DNA of 64,000 bases from VGBV01 sp963780395 (GCA_963780395.1 CAWABY010000004.1:62001-126000); one strand, 5' to 3'; numbered from the stretch's first letter, positions 24,047 to 32,432 are shown. A program made the numbers and translations. The notes: generated from the letters alone by a model not told the origin.

Positions 24047-24883
24047 CATCAGATACGGCGGCTCCTCCGCTTCGCGTCCGGGGCCGCCTCTGCGTGGATC
24101 GTCTCTAGTTGCGCTACCCCGCTCAAAGTCACCAGTCAGGTCCAGCTGCGAGTACGCCACGGACGCGAAGGAGCGGCGGTGCAGCGGGCAGATGCCGTTG
24201 GCCATGATCGCCTCGCGGTGCTCGGGCGTTGAGTAACCGACGTTGGTCTCGAACTCCCAGCCCGGGTAGAGCCCGGCGGCGCGGTGCATGTAGCGGTCGC
24301 GCGTGACCTTGGCGATCACCGAGGCGGCCGCGATCGCGGCGCTGCGCGCGTCGCCGTCGACGACCGCGGTGTGCTCGACGTCGCACTCCGGAAGCCGGAA
24401 GCCGTCGACCAGGCAGACGGCATCCGGGGGCGCGATCGCGCGCATGCAGTCGCTCAGCGCCGCCAGGTTGGAGACGTGCAGCCCGCGGGTGTCGATCGCG
24501 CGAACCGAGCGCACGGCGACCGAAAAGCAGGCGGCGGCGCGGATCACGTGGGGATAGAGCGCCTCTCGCTCTTCGGGGCTCTTCTGCTTGGAGTCGTCCA
24601 GGTGGGCGAGTGCGCGGCGCTCGCTGCGCCCGATCCGCTCCAGGTCGATGAGGACGCCGGCCGCCAGCAGCGGACCCGCCAGCGAGCCGCGCCCCGCCTC
24701 GTCCACCCCTGCGACGAAGCGGGACCCGAAGGAGCGGTCGAAGCGGAACAGCCTCGCCGCGGTCCGCTTCTTGCCCTTAGAAGATGCCGATCTTCTTCGG
24801 CGGCCAATACGTGGCAAATGCCTTGCCGATGATCCAGTCCCTGGGGACTGGTCCCCAGAAGCGGCTGTCGTCGCTCTCTCCAC
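23930..24883 (-). CDS. rnhB: Ribonuclease HII with atypical C-terminal tail
   Basis: Core motifs: FVAGVDEAGRGSLAGPLLAA (catalytic Asp-Glu), VCLVDGFRLPE (second Asp), AAIAAASVIAKVTRDRYMHR (third Asp). It removes ribonucleotides from DNA. The RNase HII fold ends around HRRSFASVAYSQLDL (about 24133); the ~68 residues after it (EAEEPPYLMSESPDNVVDIR and onward) are antisense to yraN and contain the dispersed hairpin repeat. The start is unclear: the frame overlaps lepB by ~100 bp and offers only GTG 24883 or TTG near 24817, while conserved sequence begins near 24740. Confidence 0.85.
   Translation of the reverse strand: MERATTAASGDQSPGTGSSARHLPRIGRRRRSASSKGKKRTAARLFRFDRSFGSRFVAGVDEAGRGSLAGPLLAAGVLIDLERIGRSERRALAHLDDSKQKSPEEREALYPHVIRAAACFSVAVRSVRAIDTRGLHVSNLAALSDCMRAIAPPDAVCLVDGFRLPECDVEHTAVVDGDARSAAIAAASVIAKVTRDRYMHRAAGLYPGWEFETNVGYSTPEHREAIMANGICPLHRRSFASVAYSQLDLTGDFERGSATRDDPRRGGPGREAEEPPYLMSESPDNVVDIRDAIASEADPDDVEAVPGDAEPPAAARG
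24057..24088. repeat. Dispersed hairpin repeat, copy A
   Basis: Core CTCCTCCGC followed by TTCGCGTCCGGGG (24062-24083), flanked by arms GGCGG and CCGCC that pair. Copies B (48782-48813) and C (60118-60147, opposite strand) share the core with one variable base, but their flanking arms differ and still pair. Here it lies in the rnhB tail, 10 bp past the yraN stop. Confidence 0.75.
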
Positions 24884-25340
24884 GGTTGTCGCCCATCATG
24901 AAGTAGTGGTCCGCCGGAATGGTGATTTCCGTCGGCAGGTTGCACTCACCCCCGGGGCGGCAGGGGCGAATGAAGTCCTCGCTCGCCTTCACCCCGTTCA
25001 CCACCGGCTGGCCGTCCTCGATTCGCAGCGTGTCGCCGGGTTCGGCGACGATGCGCTTGATGAAGTTGACGTCGGCCTGCTCGGGGGTGGGCCTGGCGCA
25101 GGCGGCGCCGGCGGGGCGGCGCCCACCGCACTGGTTGCCGCGCTCGGCTCCCAGGGGCGGGTGGAAGACGACGATGTCCCCGATCTGGGGATCGGTGAAG
25201 TGGTAGAGGAAGCGGTTGACCAGCACTCGCTGGCCGACGTCGAGGGTGGGCTCCATCGACTCGGAGGGGATCTGGTACGGCTTGACGATGAACGCCTGGA
25301 TGCCCAGCGCCAGCCCGAGGGCGAGCGCCACGATGATCAC
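24777..25340 (-). CDS. lepB: Signal peptidase I
   Basis: 187 residues. Transmembrane helix IIVALALGLALGIQAFIVKP, the Ser nucleophile in QIPSESMEPTL, the Lys in ADVNFIKRIVAEPGD, and box E MMGDNRGESDDSRFWGPVPR. It cleaves Sec/Tat signal peptides such as those of the secreted proteins in this window. The listed GTG start leaves almost no cytoplasmic N-terminus; a CTG overlapping the rplS stop would add VPRPQSTAGALGEL and may be the real start. Confidence 0.93.
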   Translation of the reverse strand: MIIVALALGLALGIQAFIVKPYQIPSESMEPTLDVGQRVLVNRFLYHFTDPQIGDIVVFHPPLGAERGNQCGGRRPAGAACARPTPEQADVNFIKRIVAEPGDTLRIEDGQPVVNGVKASEDFIRPCRPGGECNLPTEITIPADHYFMMGDNRGESDDSRFWGPVPRDWIIGKAFATYWPPKKIGIF

Positions 25341-25384
25341 GAGCTCGCCGAGCGCGCCCGCGGTGCTCTGGGGGCGTGGGACCT

Positions 25385-25981
25385 TCAGCCTTCTGCCTTT
25401 TCGGACGAGGCCTGCTCGTCGCCTTCGGGCGCCGGCTCGGCGTCCTCAGGCGCTCCCTCGTCAGCCCCCTCCGCCGCCGCCGGCGGCTCTGCCTCCTCCT
25501 GCTCGCCATCGGCGGGCTGCTCCTCGCCCTCTGCCGGCTCCGGATCGGTGACCTCGGCCTCGGCCTCGCTGACCGCGACGCCCTCGGCGTCGACGGCCTC
25601 GGCTTCCGGCTCGGCGATGACAACCTCGTCCGCAATGCCCCAGCGCCGCTCGGCGACCCTGGCGCGCCTTCCGACCTTGTCGCGCAGGTAGTAGAGCTTC
25701 GCCCGCTTGACGTCGCCGCGGGCGGCCACCTCGAGCTGCTCGATCTTGGGCGAGTGCAGCGGGAACGTCCGCTCCACGCCCACGCCGAACGAGTGCTTGC
25801 GGACGGTGAAGGTCTCGCGCGCGCCGCTGCCCTGGCGCTTGATCACGATGCCCTCGAAGACCTGGGTCCGCTTGCGGCTGCCCTCGACGACCTGGAAGTG
25901 CACGCGAACGCGGTCCCCGGCGCCGAAATTCGGCCGCTTCTGGAGGACGCGCTGCTCGAGGCTCTCGATGACTGTGCTCAT
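25385..25981 (-). CDS. rplS: Ribosomal protein bL19 with an ~80-residue acidic tail
   Basis: The first ~115 residues are standard bL19: FGAGDRVRVHFQVVEGSRKR, VFEGIVIKRQGSGARETFTV and KLYYLRDKVGRRARVAER. They are followed by a low-complexity Glu/Ala/Pro tail (EAEAVDAEGVAVSEAEAEVT and so on) not found in typical bL19. Position between trmD and lepB is canonical. The tail has no stop or frame disturbance and is likely translated. Confidence 0.95.
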   Translation of the reverse strand: MSTVIESLEQRVLQKRPNFGAGDRVRVHFQVVEGSRKRTQVFEGIVIKRQGSGARETFTVRKHSFGVGVERTFPLHSPKIEQLEVAARGDVKRAKLYYLRDKVGRRARVAERRWGIADEVVIAEPEAEAVDAEGVAVSEAEAEVTDPEPAEGEEQPADGEQEEAEPPAAAEGADEGAPEDAEPAPEGDEQASSEKAEG

Positions 25982-26083
25982 GGGGTGCGGATGGTGGCCT
26001 GCGGGCTTGAGGGCGGGATAAACCGGTCAGTCAAACGTGAAAAAGCGCGTGCCGGCGGCCCGCGCAGGCGCGAATGGTAGCGG

Positions 26084-26176
26084 CTAGGGCTTGCCCCGCT
26101 CGCAGCCCTTGCCGCCGCCGCCGCCGCAGCGATCGGCGCCCTTGCCGCCGATCAGGCACGCACCGTATCCGCGCCC
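26084..26176 (-). other. Gly-rich RTX-like peptide remnant downstream of trmD
   Basis: In the gap between trmD and rplS the minus strand reads CLIGGKGADRCGGGGGKGCE then RGKP and a stop. This resembles the terminal nonapeptide repeats of RTX-like secreted proteins such as the one at 27408. There is no upstream gene in this frame, so it is either a decayed remnant or a chance GC-rich reading; the same bases form GC-rich hairpins. The remaining 26041-26083 and 25982-26040 hold nothing I can assign except the rplS leader. Confidence 0.25.
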
Positions 26177-26186
26177 GCTGAGCGGG

Positions 26187-26873
26187 TCAAGAGGCCCGGG
26201 TGGACCCTCCCGATCGGGAGTCGCGCTCTCGGCTGCGCTCCCGGCGCCAGTCGCGGACCTTGGCGTGGTCGCCGCTGAGCAGGATCTCCGGCACCCCCCA
26301 ACCCCGGTAGGTCGGCGGGCGGGTGTAGTGGGGGTACTCGGGCGCTCCGGAGAGCGCCTCGCTGAAGGACTCCTCGACCGCGCTCTCCGCGTCGCCCAGC
26401 GCCCCCGGCAGCTTGCGCAGGACGGCATCGGCCACCACCATCGCCGCCAGCTCACCGCCCGAGAGCACGTAGCGGCCGATCGAGACCGAGTCGGTGGCCA
26501 GGTGCTCGAAGACCCGCTCGTCAAAGCCCTCGTAGCGGCCGCAGAGCAGCGCCAGGTGCGGCTCGCCCGCGAGCTCCACGGCCAGGTCCTCGTCGAAGCT
26601 CCTGCCCCCCGGGGTGAGGGCGATAGTGCGCACGGCCGACCGCTCCTCGCCGTACGCGGCCCCGAGCGCGGCATCGACCACGTCCACTCGCATCACCATT
26701 CCCGCGCCCCCGCCATAGGGGGCGTCGTCGACCTGGCCGGCGCCGAGGGGGGTCGTGTCGCGGTAATTGAAGAAGCGCAGCTCGGAGCCGCCATCGACCG
26801 CGTTGCGGACGTGGCGCTGGTTCCCGAACCACTCGAAGTGCTCGGGGAACAGGGTGAAGACGTCGAGCTTCAA
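26187..26873 (-). CDS. trmD: tRNA (guanine-37-N1)-methyltransferase
   Basis: 228 residues from TTG 26873: LDVFTLFPEHFEWFGNQRHV, YGGGAGMVMRVDVVDAALGA, LLCGRYEGFDERVFEHLATD, SIGRYVLSGGELAAMVVADA and YTRPPTYRGWGVPEILLSGD, the trefoil-knot SPOUT motifs. It methylates G37 of tRNAs reading CNN codons. The start is 2 nt after the khpA stop. The preceding gene in most bacteria, rimM, is missing. Confidence 0.95.
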   Translation of the reverse strand: MKLDVFTLFPEHFEWFGNQRHVRNAVDGGSELRFFNYRDTTPLGAGQVDDAPYGGGAGMVMRVDVVDAALGAAYGEERSAVRTIALTPGGRSFDEDLAVELAGEPHLALLCGRYEGFDERVFEHLATDSVSIGRYVLSGGELAAMVVADAVLRKLPGALGDAESAVEESFSEALSGAPEYPHYTRPPTYRGWGVPEILLSGDHAKVRDWRRERSRERDSRSGGSTRAS

Positions 26874-26875
26874 CC

Positions 26876-27109
26876 TCAGTCGAGGATGTCGACCATCACG
26901 CGCTTCTCGGCGGGGGTCGCGGCCGCCTTGATCACCGTGCGCAGCGCGTTCGCGACGCGGCCGCCGCGGCCGATGACACGACCCAGGTCGTCCTCGGCGA
27001 CCTCCAGCTCGAGGATCACCTCGCCCTCGATCTCCTCGATCTCCTCGACGTGAACCGCGTCGGGCTCCTCGACCAGGCCGCGTGCGAGGAAGTCGAGCAG
27101 GTCGCGCAT
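26876..27109 (-). CDS. khpA: KH-domain RNA-binding protein KhpA
   Basis: 77 residues, normal length. VAEDDLGRVIGRGGRVANAL carries the GxxG loop (GRGG) for RNA binding. An acidic stretch EEIEEIEGEVILELEV precedes it. It lies between rpsP and trmD, as usual. KhpA/KhpB proteins act on sRNA and cell-envelope control in Gram-positives. Confidence 0.95.
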   Translation of the reverse strand: MRDLLDFLARGLVEEPDAVHVEEIEEIEGEVILELEVAEDDLGRVIGRGGRVANALRTVIKAAATPAEKRVMVDILD

Positions 27110-27120
27110 CGGGCAGGCCC

Positions 27121-27372
27121 CTAGGAGTAGGTCGCTTCGATGCCCTTGGTGCGCAACAGGTGCGCCACGGTGCGCGTCGGGCGCGCGCCGTGCTCGAGCC
27201 AGTGCTTGGCGCGATCCTCGTCAATCACGATCAGCGAGGGCTCCGTCTGCGGGTTGTACTGGCCGATCGTCTCGATCGTGCGGCCGTCGCGCGGCGAGCG
27301 CTTGTCGGCGACGACGATGCGCCAGATCGGGTTCTTGTTCGAACCCACCCTTCTCAGTCTGATGCGGACCAC
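27121..27372 (-). CDS. rpsP: Ribosomal protein bS16
   Basis: 83 residues from GTG 27372: MVRIRLRRVGSNKNPIWRIV, then KRSPRDGRTIETIGQYNPQT. Complete and of standard length. First gene of the rpsP-khpA-trmD-rplS cluster; 35 bp separate it from the TolB-like gene. Confidence 0.97.
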   Translation of the reverse strand: MVRIRLRRVGSNKNPIWRIVVADKRSPRDGRTIETIGQYNPQTEPSLIVIDEDRAKHWLEHGARPTRTVAHLLRTKGIEATYS

Positions 27373-27407
27373 TAGGCCGGGCAGGGTAGCGGCTCGGGAA
27401 TCCGCGG

Positions 27408-28646
27408 TCACTGCCGCTCGGAGTCGCGTCCCGGCCCTCCCTTGAGCACGTCGAGAGCCTTGCCGCCGCGGAGGCTGTCCCTGCCCGCGCCGCCGAGGAG
27501 CCGGTCGCGACCCGCCCCGCCGATCAGCCTGTCCTTGCCTACGCCGCCGCACAGCCGGTCGTTTCCGCCCAGGCCCTTGACCTTGTCCTTGCCGCCGAGC
27601 GCGGCGATCACGTCCGCCTTGGGAGTGCCGCGCAGCCGGTCCGCCGCCGGGGTGCCGACGATCGTCGCGCGGCGGCCGGCACACCGGTTCAACGGCTGCC
27701 AGTCGGGGTTCGTGTCCGGGCCCGGGTTGTCCGTGAGCCTGCCGGCCGATGAGCCGTCCACCTTGCTGACGTACAGCTCGGTGTTTCCGGCGTGAGGCGC
27801 CCGGTCGCTCTGGAAAGCGAGCGCCGTCCCGCTCGGCGAGTACGCGGGCCCGCGGTCGGTCCCGGCCGAGGAGGTCAGCCGGACGGCGGGCGCGCCGGCG
27901 GCCAAATCCTGGCTGTAGAGCTCGAAGTCGCCGGCGTGCGGCGCCCTGTCGCTGGTGAAGGCGAAGCGGCGCCCGTCCGGCGAGATGTCGGGGTCGAACT
28001 CCGTCGCCGCGCTGCTCGTCAGGTTGACCTCGTTGGAACCATCGGCGTTCATCATCCAGATCTCCGAGTTGCCCCCGCGCTGGCTCAGGAAGACGATCCG
28101 GCTGCCGTCAGGCGAGACGGCCGCCGCGGCGTCGAACCCGTCGGTCTCGGTCAGCCGCAGCAGGCCGGTCCCGTCGACGTTGACCGCATAGAGCTCGACG
28201 TTGGCGGGGTGCTCGGGGCGCACGCCGGAGAACACGAAGCGGCGCCCGCCGGGGAAGAAGGTGCCGGCGCCGTCCTGGAAGTCGCTGAAGGTGAGCCTGA
28301 CTTGATCGGCTCCGGCCTCGGACATCGAATACACCTGGGAGAGCATCGGGTGCGTCGTCCTGGTGCTGTTGAACAGCAGCATGCGGCCGTCGGGCGAGAA
28401 CGAGGGCGACGCGTCGGAGCCGTCGTTGAACGTCAGCCGCGTCGCGGGCGGGCCGCCGACGGTGAGCCTGTAGACCTCCTGATCGGCCGGGTGCGGTGCC
28501 CGCACGCTCGAGAACGCGATGACGCCGCTGTCCTGACCAGGGAATGCGGCCGAAGCGGGGCCGGCCAGGGCGAGCGGAGCCAGCAGGCCCGCCAGCGCTG
28601 CCGCCGCGAAGGCTGCCGTACGGCGGAGCTTGTCCCTGAGCTCCAT
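27408..28646 (-). CDS. Secreted TolB-like beta-propeller protein with RTX-like C-terminus
   Basis: 412 residues. Signal peptide AAALAGLLAPLALAGPASAA; then five or six PD40 repeats (FSPDGRMLLFNSTR, VSPDGSRIVFLSQRGGNSEI, ISPDGRRFAFTSDRAPHAGD), spaced ~50-60 residues, that would form a propeller. The last ~80 residues are Ca-binding type repeats (LGGNDRLCGGVGKDRLIGGA, GRDRLLGGAGRDSLRGG). It would be exported by Sec and could bind peptides or glycans; no catalytic site is seen. It is inserted between ffh and rpsP, genes that are usually neighbours. Confidence 0.9.
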   Translation of the reverse strand: MELRDKLRRTAAFAAAALAGLLAPLALAGPASAAFPGQDSGVIAFSSVRAPHPADQEVYRLTVGGPPATRLTFNDGSDASPSFSPDGRMLLFNSTRTTHPMLSQVYSMSEAGADQVRLTFSDFQDGAGTFFPGGRRFVFSGVRPEHPANVELYAVNVDGTGLLRLTETDGFDAAAAVSPDGSRIVFLSQRGGNSEIWMMNADGSNEVNLTSSAATEFDPDISPDGRRFAFTSDRAPHAGDFELYSQDLAAGAPAVRLTSSAGTDRGPAYSPSGTALAFQSDRAPHAGNTELYVSKVDGSSAGRLTDNPGPDTNPDWQPLNRCAGRRATIVGTPAADRLRGTPKADVIAALGGKDKVKGLGGNDRLCGGVGKDRLIGGAGRDRLLGGAGRDSLRGGKALDVLKGGPGRDSERQ

Positions 28647-28662
28647 CCGCCGGATCGTATGC

Positions 28663-29994
28663 CTAGCGGGCCCCTCGCATCAACTGCTCGGGGCTCGGCA
28701 TCTTGCCCTCGGAGAGCTGCTTCATCATCTTCCGCATCTGGCCGAACTGCTTCACGAGGCGGTTGACGGCCTGGACGTTGGTGCCCGAGCCGGCGGCGAT
28801 GCGCTTGCGGCGCGAGCCCTTGATCTCGTCGGGGTTGGCGCGCTCGTGCGGGGTCATCGAGAGGATGATCGCCTCGATCCGGTCGAGCTCTCGCTCGTCG
28901 ACGTCACCCATCCCCTGCATCGCCTTGCCCATGCCGGGCACCATCTTCATCAGGTTCCCCAGCGGGCCCATGCGGCGGACCTGCTTCAGCTGCCCAAGGA
29001 AGTCCTCGAGCGTGAAGGTCTGCTTGCGGATCTTCTGCTCGAGGTCGGCGGCCTGGTCGGCGTCGAACTCGTCCTCGGTCTTCTCGATCAGCGACATCAC
29101 GTCGCCCATGCCGAGGATGCGGCCCGCCATGCGGTCGGGGTGGAAGCGCTCGAGCTCGTCGAGCTTCTCGCCGGTCGAGGCGTACATGATCGGCTTGCCC
29201 GTCACCGCCTGCACCGAGAGCGCGGCGCCGCCGCGCGCGTCTCCGTCCAGCTTTGTGATCACGACCCCGTCGAACTCGGCCACCTCGGCGAAGCTCTCGG
29301 CGACGTTGACCGCGTCCTGGCCTGTCATCGCGTCCAGCACCAGCAGCACGTCCATCGGCTTCGTCGCCTTGCGCACCCGGGCCAACTCGTCCATCAGCTC
29401 CTGATCCACGTGCACGCGACCGGCCGTGTCCACGACCAGAACGTCGCGGCCGTCGGCCTTGGCCTGATCCAGGGCCCACTTGGCGACCTTGACGGGGTCC
29501 GTCTCCCCCGGCTGGGAGTAGAAGCCGGCCTTGGCCTGGGCGGCCAGCTTCTCCAGCTGCTCGACCGCCGCCGGCCGCTGCAGGTCGCAGGCGGCGACGG
29601 CGACGTCGCGGTTGTCCTTGCGCAGCAGCTTCGCGAGCTTGGCGGTGGCGGTCGTCTTGCCCGAGCCCTGTAACCCGGCCATCAGGATCACGGTCGGCGG
29701 ATTCGGGGCGAAGGCGAGGTCGCGGCCGGCGCCGCCCATCAGCTCGGTGAGCTCGTCGTTGACCGCCTTGACCACGGTCTGGCCCGGGTTCAGCGCCTCG
29801 CTGACCTCGGCGCCCGCAAGCCGCTCGCGCAGCGAGGCCGTGAAGTCCTTGACGACCTTGAAGTTGACGTCGGCCTCCAGCAGCGCCAGGCGAACCTCGC
29901 GCAGGGCCTTGTTGACGTCCTCTTCGGAGAGCTTCCCCCGCGAGCGAACGTCGGAGAGCACGCCCTGCAGGCGTTCTGAGAGCTGATCGAACAT
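28663..29994 (-). CDS. ffh: Signal recognition particle protein Ffh
   Basis: 443 residues. NG domain with AGLQGSGKTTATAKLAKLLR, DLQRPAAVEQLEKLA, VVDTAGRVHVDQELMDEL and ITKLDGDARGGAALS; Met-rich M domain with MGPLGNLMKMVPGMGKAMQG, GSRRKRIAAGSGTNVQAVNR, RKMMKQLSEG. It binds signal peptides and 4.5S RNA and docks on FtsY (32493). No SRP RNA gene is visible nearby. Confidence 0.98.
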   Translation of the reverse strand: MFDQLSERLQGVLSDVRSRGKLSEEDVNKALREVRLALLEADVNFKVVKDFTASLRERLAGAEVSEALNPGQTVVKAVNDELTELMGGAGRDLAFAPNPPTVILMAGLQGSGKTTATAKLAKLLRKDNRDVAVAACDLQRPAAVEQLEKLAAQAKAGFYSQPGETDPVKVAKWALDQAKADGRDVLVVDTAGRVHVDQELMDELARVRKATKPMDVLLVLDAMTGQDAVNVAESFAEVAEFDGVVITKLDGDARGGAALSVQAVTGKPIMYASTGEKLDELERFHPDRMAGRILGMGDVMSLIEKTEDEFDADQAADLEQKIRKQTFTLEDFLGQLKQVRRMGPLGNLMKMVPGMGKAMQGMGDVDERELDRIEAIILSMTPHERANPDEIKGSRRKRIAAGSGTNVQAVNRLVKQFGQMRKMMKQLSEGKMPSPEQLMRGAR

Positions 29995-30039
29995 GAACGA
30001 GCCAGCTTAGCCCGCGCGTCACCACCTACAACTACCTGC

Positions 30040-30921
30040 GTGGAGGACTCCGTCTTCGCAACCGTGTTGCTGCCGATCGCCCTCGCGGTGATCATGGTCA
30101 GCCTCGGGATGTCGCTGACGACCGAGGACTTCCGGCGGGTGCTCGTCTATCCGAAGGGCATTTCGATCGGGATCCTGAACCTGGCGATCATCTCGCCCCT
30201 GCTTGCCTTCGGCATCGCCGAGCTGTTCTCGCTGGACCCGGCGCTGGCTGTGGGCATGGTGCTGCTGGGCGCCTCGCCCGGGGGCACGATGGCGAACCTG
30301 CTGACCCAACTCGCTCGGGGCGACACCGCCCTCTCGATCTCGATCACCGGGATCTCCAGCGTCGCCGCGGTCGTGACCGTCCCCCTCTTCCTGTCGGTCG
30401 CGATCGACCACTTCGGCGCTGTCGGATTCAGCGACGACGTGGAGATGCTCGGGGTGGTGGCGCGCGTGCTGGCGATCACCGTGATCCCCCTCTCGATCGG
30501 CATGTGGCTGCGAGCGCGGCGCCCCGAGCGGATCGCCGAGATCCAGCCCCTGTTCCAGAAGATCGCCTTCGGCGTCTTCCTCGCGATCGTCGTGGGCGTG
30601 ATCGTCGCCGAGAACGAGCGCGTGTTCGAGAACCTCGACACGGTCCTGGCCGCCGCCGTCGCCCTCAATCTCGCCGCGATGACCATCTCGTTCACGATCG
30701 CGCGACTCTCGCGCCTCGATGACCGCCAGTCCACCGCCATCGCGATCGAGCTTGGGGTGCACAACACGGCGCTGGCGATCGCGGTCGGCGCCACGATCGA
30801 CACCGAGCTGACGATCCCGGCCGCCGTCTACGCCTCGTTCATGTTCATCTCGGCCGGCCTGTTCGCGCGGCTGATGTACCGGCGCAACGGGGGGGCCGAG
30901 GCCGCCGCCGCCAAGGCGTAG
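30040..30921 (+). CDS. Bile acid:sodium symporter (SBF) family transporter
   Basis: 293 residues from a GTG start with about nine hydrophobic helices. VMVLLGASPGGTMANLLTQL is the conserved SBF Gly-rich motif, and ELGVHNTALAIAVGATIDTE near the C-terminus is the second family motif. These transport organic anions with Na+; the substrate is unknown. It is oriented opposite to both neighbours and stands alone. Confidence 0.85.
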   Translation: MEDSVFATVLLPIALAVIMVSLGMSLTTEDFRRVLVYPKGISIGILNLAIISPLLAFGIAELFSLDPALAVGMVLLGASPGGTMANLLTQLARGDTALSISITGISSVAAVVTVPLFLSVAIDHFGAVGFSDDVEMLGVVARVLAITVIPLSIGMWLRARRPERIAEIQPLFQKIAFGVFLAIVVGVIVAENERVFENLDTVLAAAVALNLAAMTISFTIARLSRLDDRQSTAIAIELGVHNTALAIAVGATIDTELTIPAAVYASFMFISAGLFARLMYRRNGGAEAAAAKA

Positions 30922-30924
30922 CGC

Positions 30925-31860
30925 TCAGTAGTAGACGTAGATCGTGTCGCCCAGCTCGATCCAGTTGTAGACGTAGACCGCGTAGGCGATCGAGTTGCGG
31001 GTGCAGCCGTGGCTGGCGGGGTACGTCGGCACCGAGGAGTAGCCATGGGTGGCGTAGTTGCCGTCGTAGTAGACCGAGTAGTACATGCCCTTGGCGTTGT
31101 AGCCGGGGCCCTTGTCGTAGAAGCTCCACTGCCCGGTCGGCGTACCGCCTGCGCCGGTGGAGACGTGGAAGACGTCGGTCGCCTCGCCGTCGGAGACCAG
31201 CGCCATCACCTGGCGCGAGATGTCCACCTCGACGTGGCGGCCATCTTCGGTGTGGACGGGCTCGAAGGCCGCCTCGTTGCGGAGCAGCAGCTCGAACAGG
31301 GCGGGGTCGTATGACTCGGTGCGCGGCATGTCGTGGACCTTGCGCATCGCCATGATCGCCAGGCCGGTGGCCTCGTCCTCCTGGTCGGTGACCTCCTCGC
31401 CCATGTGGTAGCCGCTGCGCCGCAGCAGGCGGTTGAACAGCAGGGTCTGCCTTCGCCCGTCCTCGAGCTCCTGGGGAACCGTCGCCTCGAAGGGGACCGA
31501 GTTGGACACGTCGCTGCCGTGCACGGCCTGGGCGACGTAGTCGCAGCAGCCCTTGAGCCGCACCCGCATCCGGTAGGTGCCGGTCACCGGGTCTGCGCGA
31601 AGGGTCCGGGTGCGGACGACCTTGCCCTCGCGCTTCACCGTCACCGTCACCCACCGGTCCGGCCCCGGGATCGGGACGCGGCCGCGCAGGTGAATCCGGT
31701 GCAGCACCTCGGTGTCGCCGCGCCCGGCGAGCGACAGCGTCGTCCCCGCCAGCCGTGATTCGGTGCTGGTGAGGAAGTCCGGCGGAGCCCCGACAGCAGG
31801 CGCCACCATGGCGGCGCAGAGCGCCGTCGTCAGCGCGGCGAGTAGGGCCGTTCTCCTCAT
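30925..31860 (-). CDS. Secreted L,D-transpeptidase (YkuD)
   Basis: 311 residues. Signal peptide LLAALTTALCAAMVAPAVGA; a beta-sandwich segment with a Cys pair (LKGCCDYVAQAVHG); a middle helical region DQEDEATGLAIMAMRKVHDM similar to peptidoglycan-binding domains; and the YkuD catalytic end THGYSSVPTYPASHGCTRNS. The Cys and its His are intact. A second L,D-transpeptidase besides 14100. Confidence 0.88.
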   Translation of the reverse strand: MRRTALLAALTTALCAAMVAPAVGAPPDFLTSTESRLAGTTLSLAGRGDTEVLHRIHLRGRVPIPGPDRWVTVTVKREGKVVRTRTLRADPVTGTYRMRVRLKGCCDYVAQAVHGSDVSNSVPFEATVPQELEDGRRQTLLFNRLLRRSGYHMGEEVTDQEDEATGLAIMAMRKVHDMPRTESYDPALFELLLRNEAAFEPVHTEDGRHVEVDISRQVMALVSDGEATDVFHVSTGAGGTPTGQWSFYDKGPGYNAKGMYYSVYYDGNYATHGYSSVPTYPASHGCTRNSIAYAVYVYNWIELGDTIYVYY

Positions 31861-31894
31861 CCGCCCCCCTCATTCGCCGCGGATGTTTTCAGCC

Positions 31895-32432
31895 CTACTT
31901 GACGTCCAGGAGGTCGACGACGAAGACGAGGGTTGCGTCGGGCGGGATATCGGGCGGCTGTCCCGCCGGGCCGTAGGCGAGGTCCGGCGGGATGATCATC
32001 TCGCGGCGGCCGCCGACCTTCATGCCCACGATGCCCTGGTCCCAGCCGGGGATGACCTCGCCGGCGCCGAGCTTGAAGTCAAAGGGCTGGCCCCGCTCCC
32101 AGGAGGCGTCGAACTCGGTGCCGTCCGAGTAGAGGACGCCGACGTACTGCATGCTGACGTCGTCGCCGGCCTTGGCCTCCGGGCCCTTGCCGACGACGAT
32201 GTCCTCGACGACGAGCGCGCCGGGAGACTCGTCTCCCGTGGTCGTGATCACCGGCTTCTGCTTCAGGTTTGTGTTGTTTGCTGATGGAGCGTCGGCTTCC
32301 GCGGGCGCTTCGGCCGTGGTCGCCTCGGTCGTCGCCCCGTCGTCCGAGGAGGAATCGTCGTCGTCCCCGCAGGCGGCGAGGCCGAGGATGAGCGCAGCGA
32401 TCGCAGGGAGCAATGAGCAGGCGCAGCTTCAC
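31895..32432 (-). CDS. FKBP-type peptidyl-prolyl isomerase lipoprotein; signal peptide frameshifted
   Basis: From TTG 32413 the frame gives LLPAIAALILGLAACG (lipobox LAAC), an Asp/Ser/Thr-rich linker, then the FKBP domain (YVGVLYSDGTEFDASWERGQ, GAGEVIPGWDQGIVGMKVGG, MIIPPDLAYGP). A better start, GTG 32432 reading MKLRLL, is in the other frame; removing one A at about 32413 joins them into a normal lipoprotein signal. The domain itself is complete, including GWDQGIVGM and the aromatic pocket. Confidence 0.85.
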
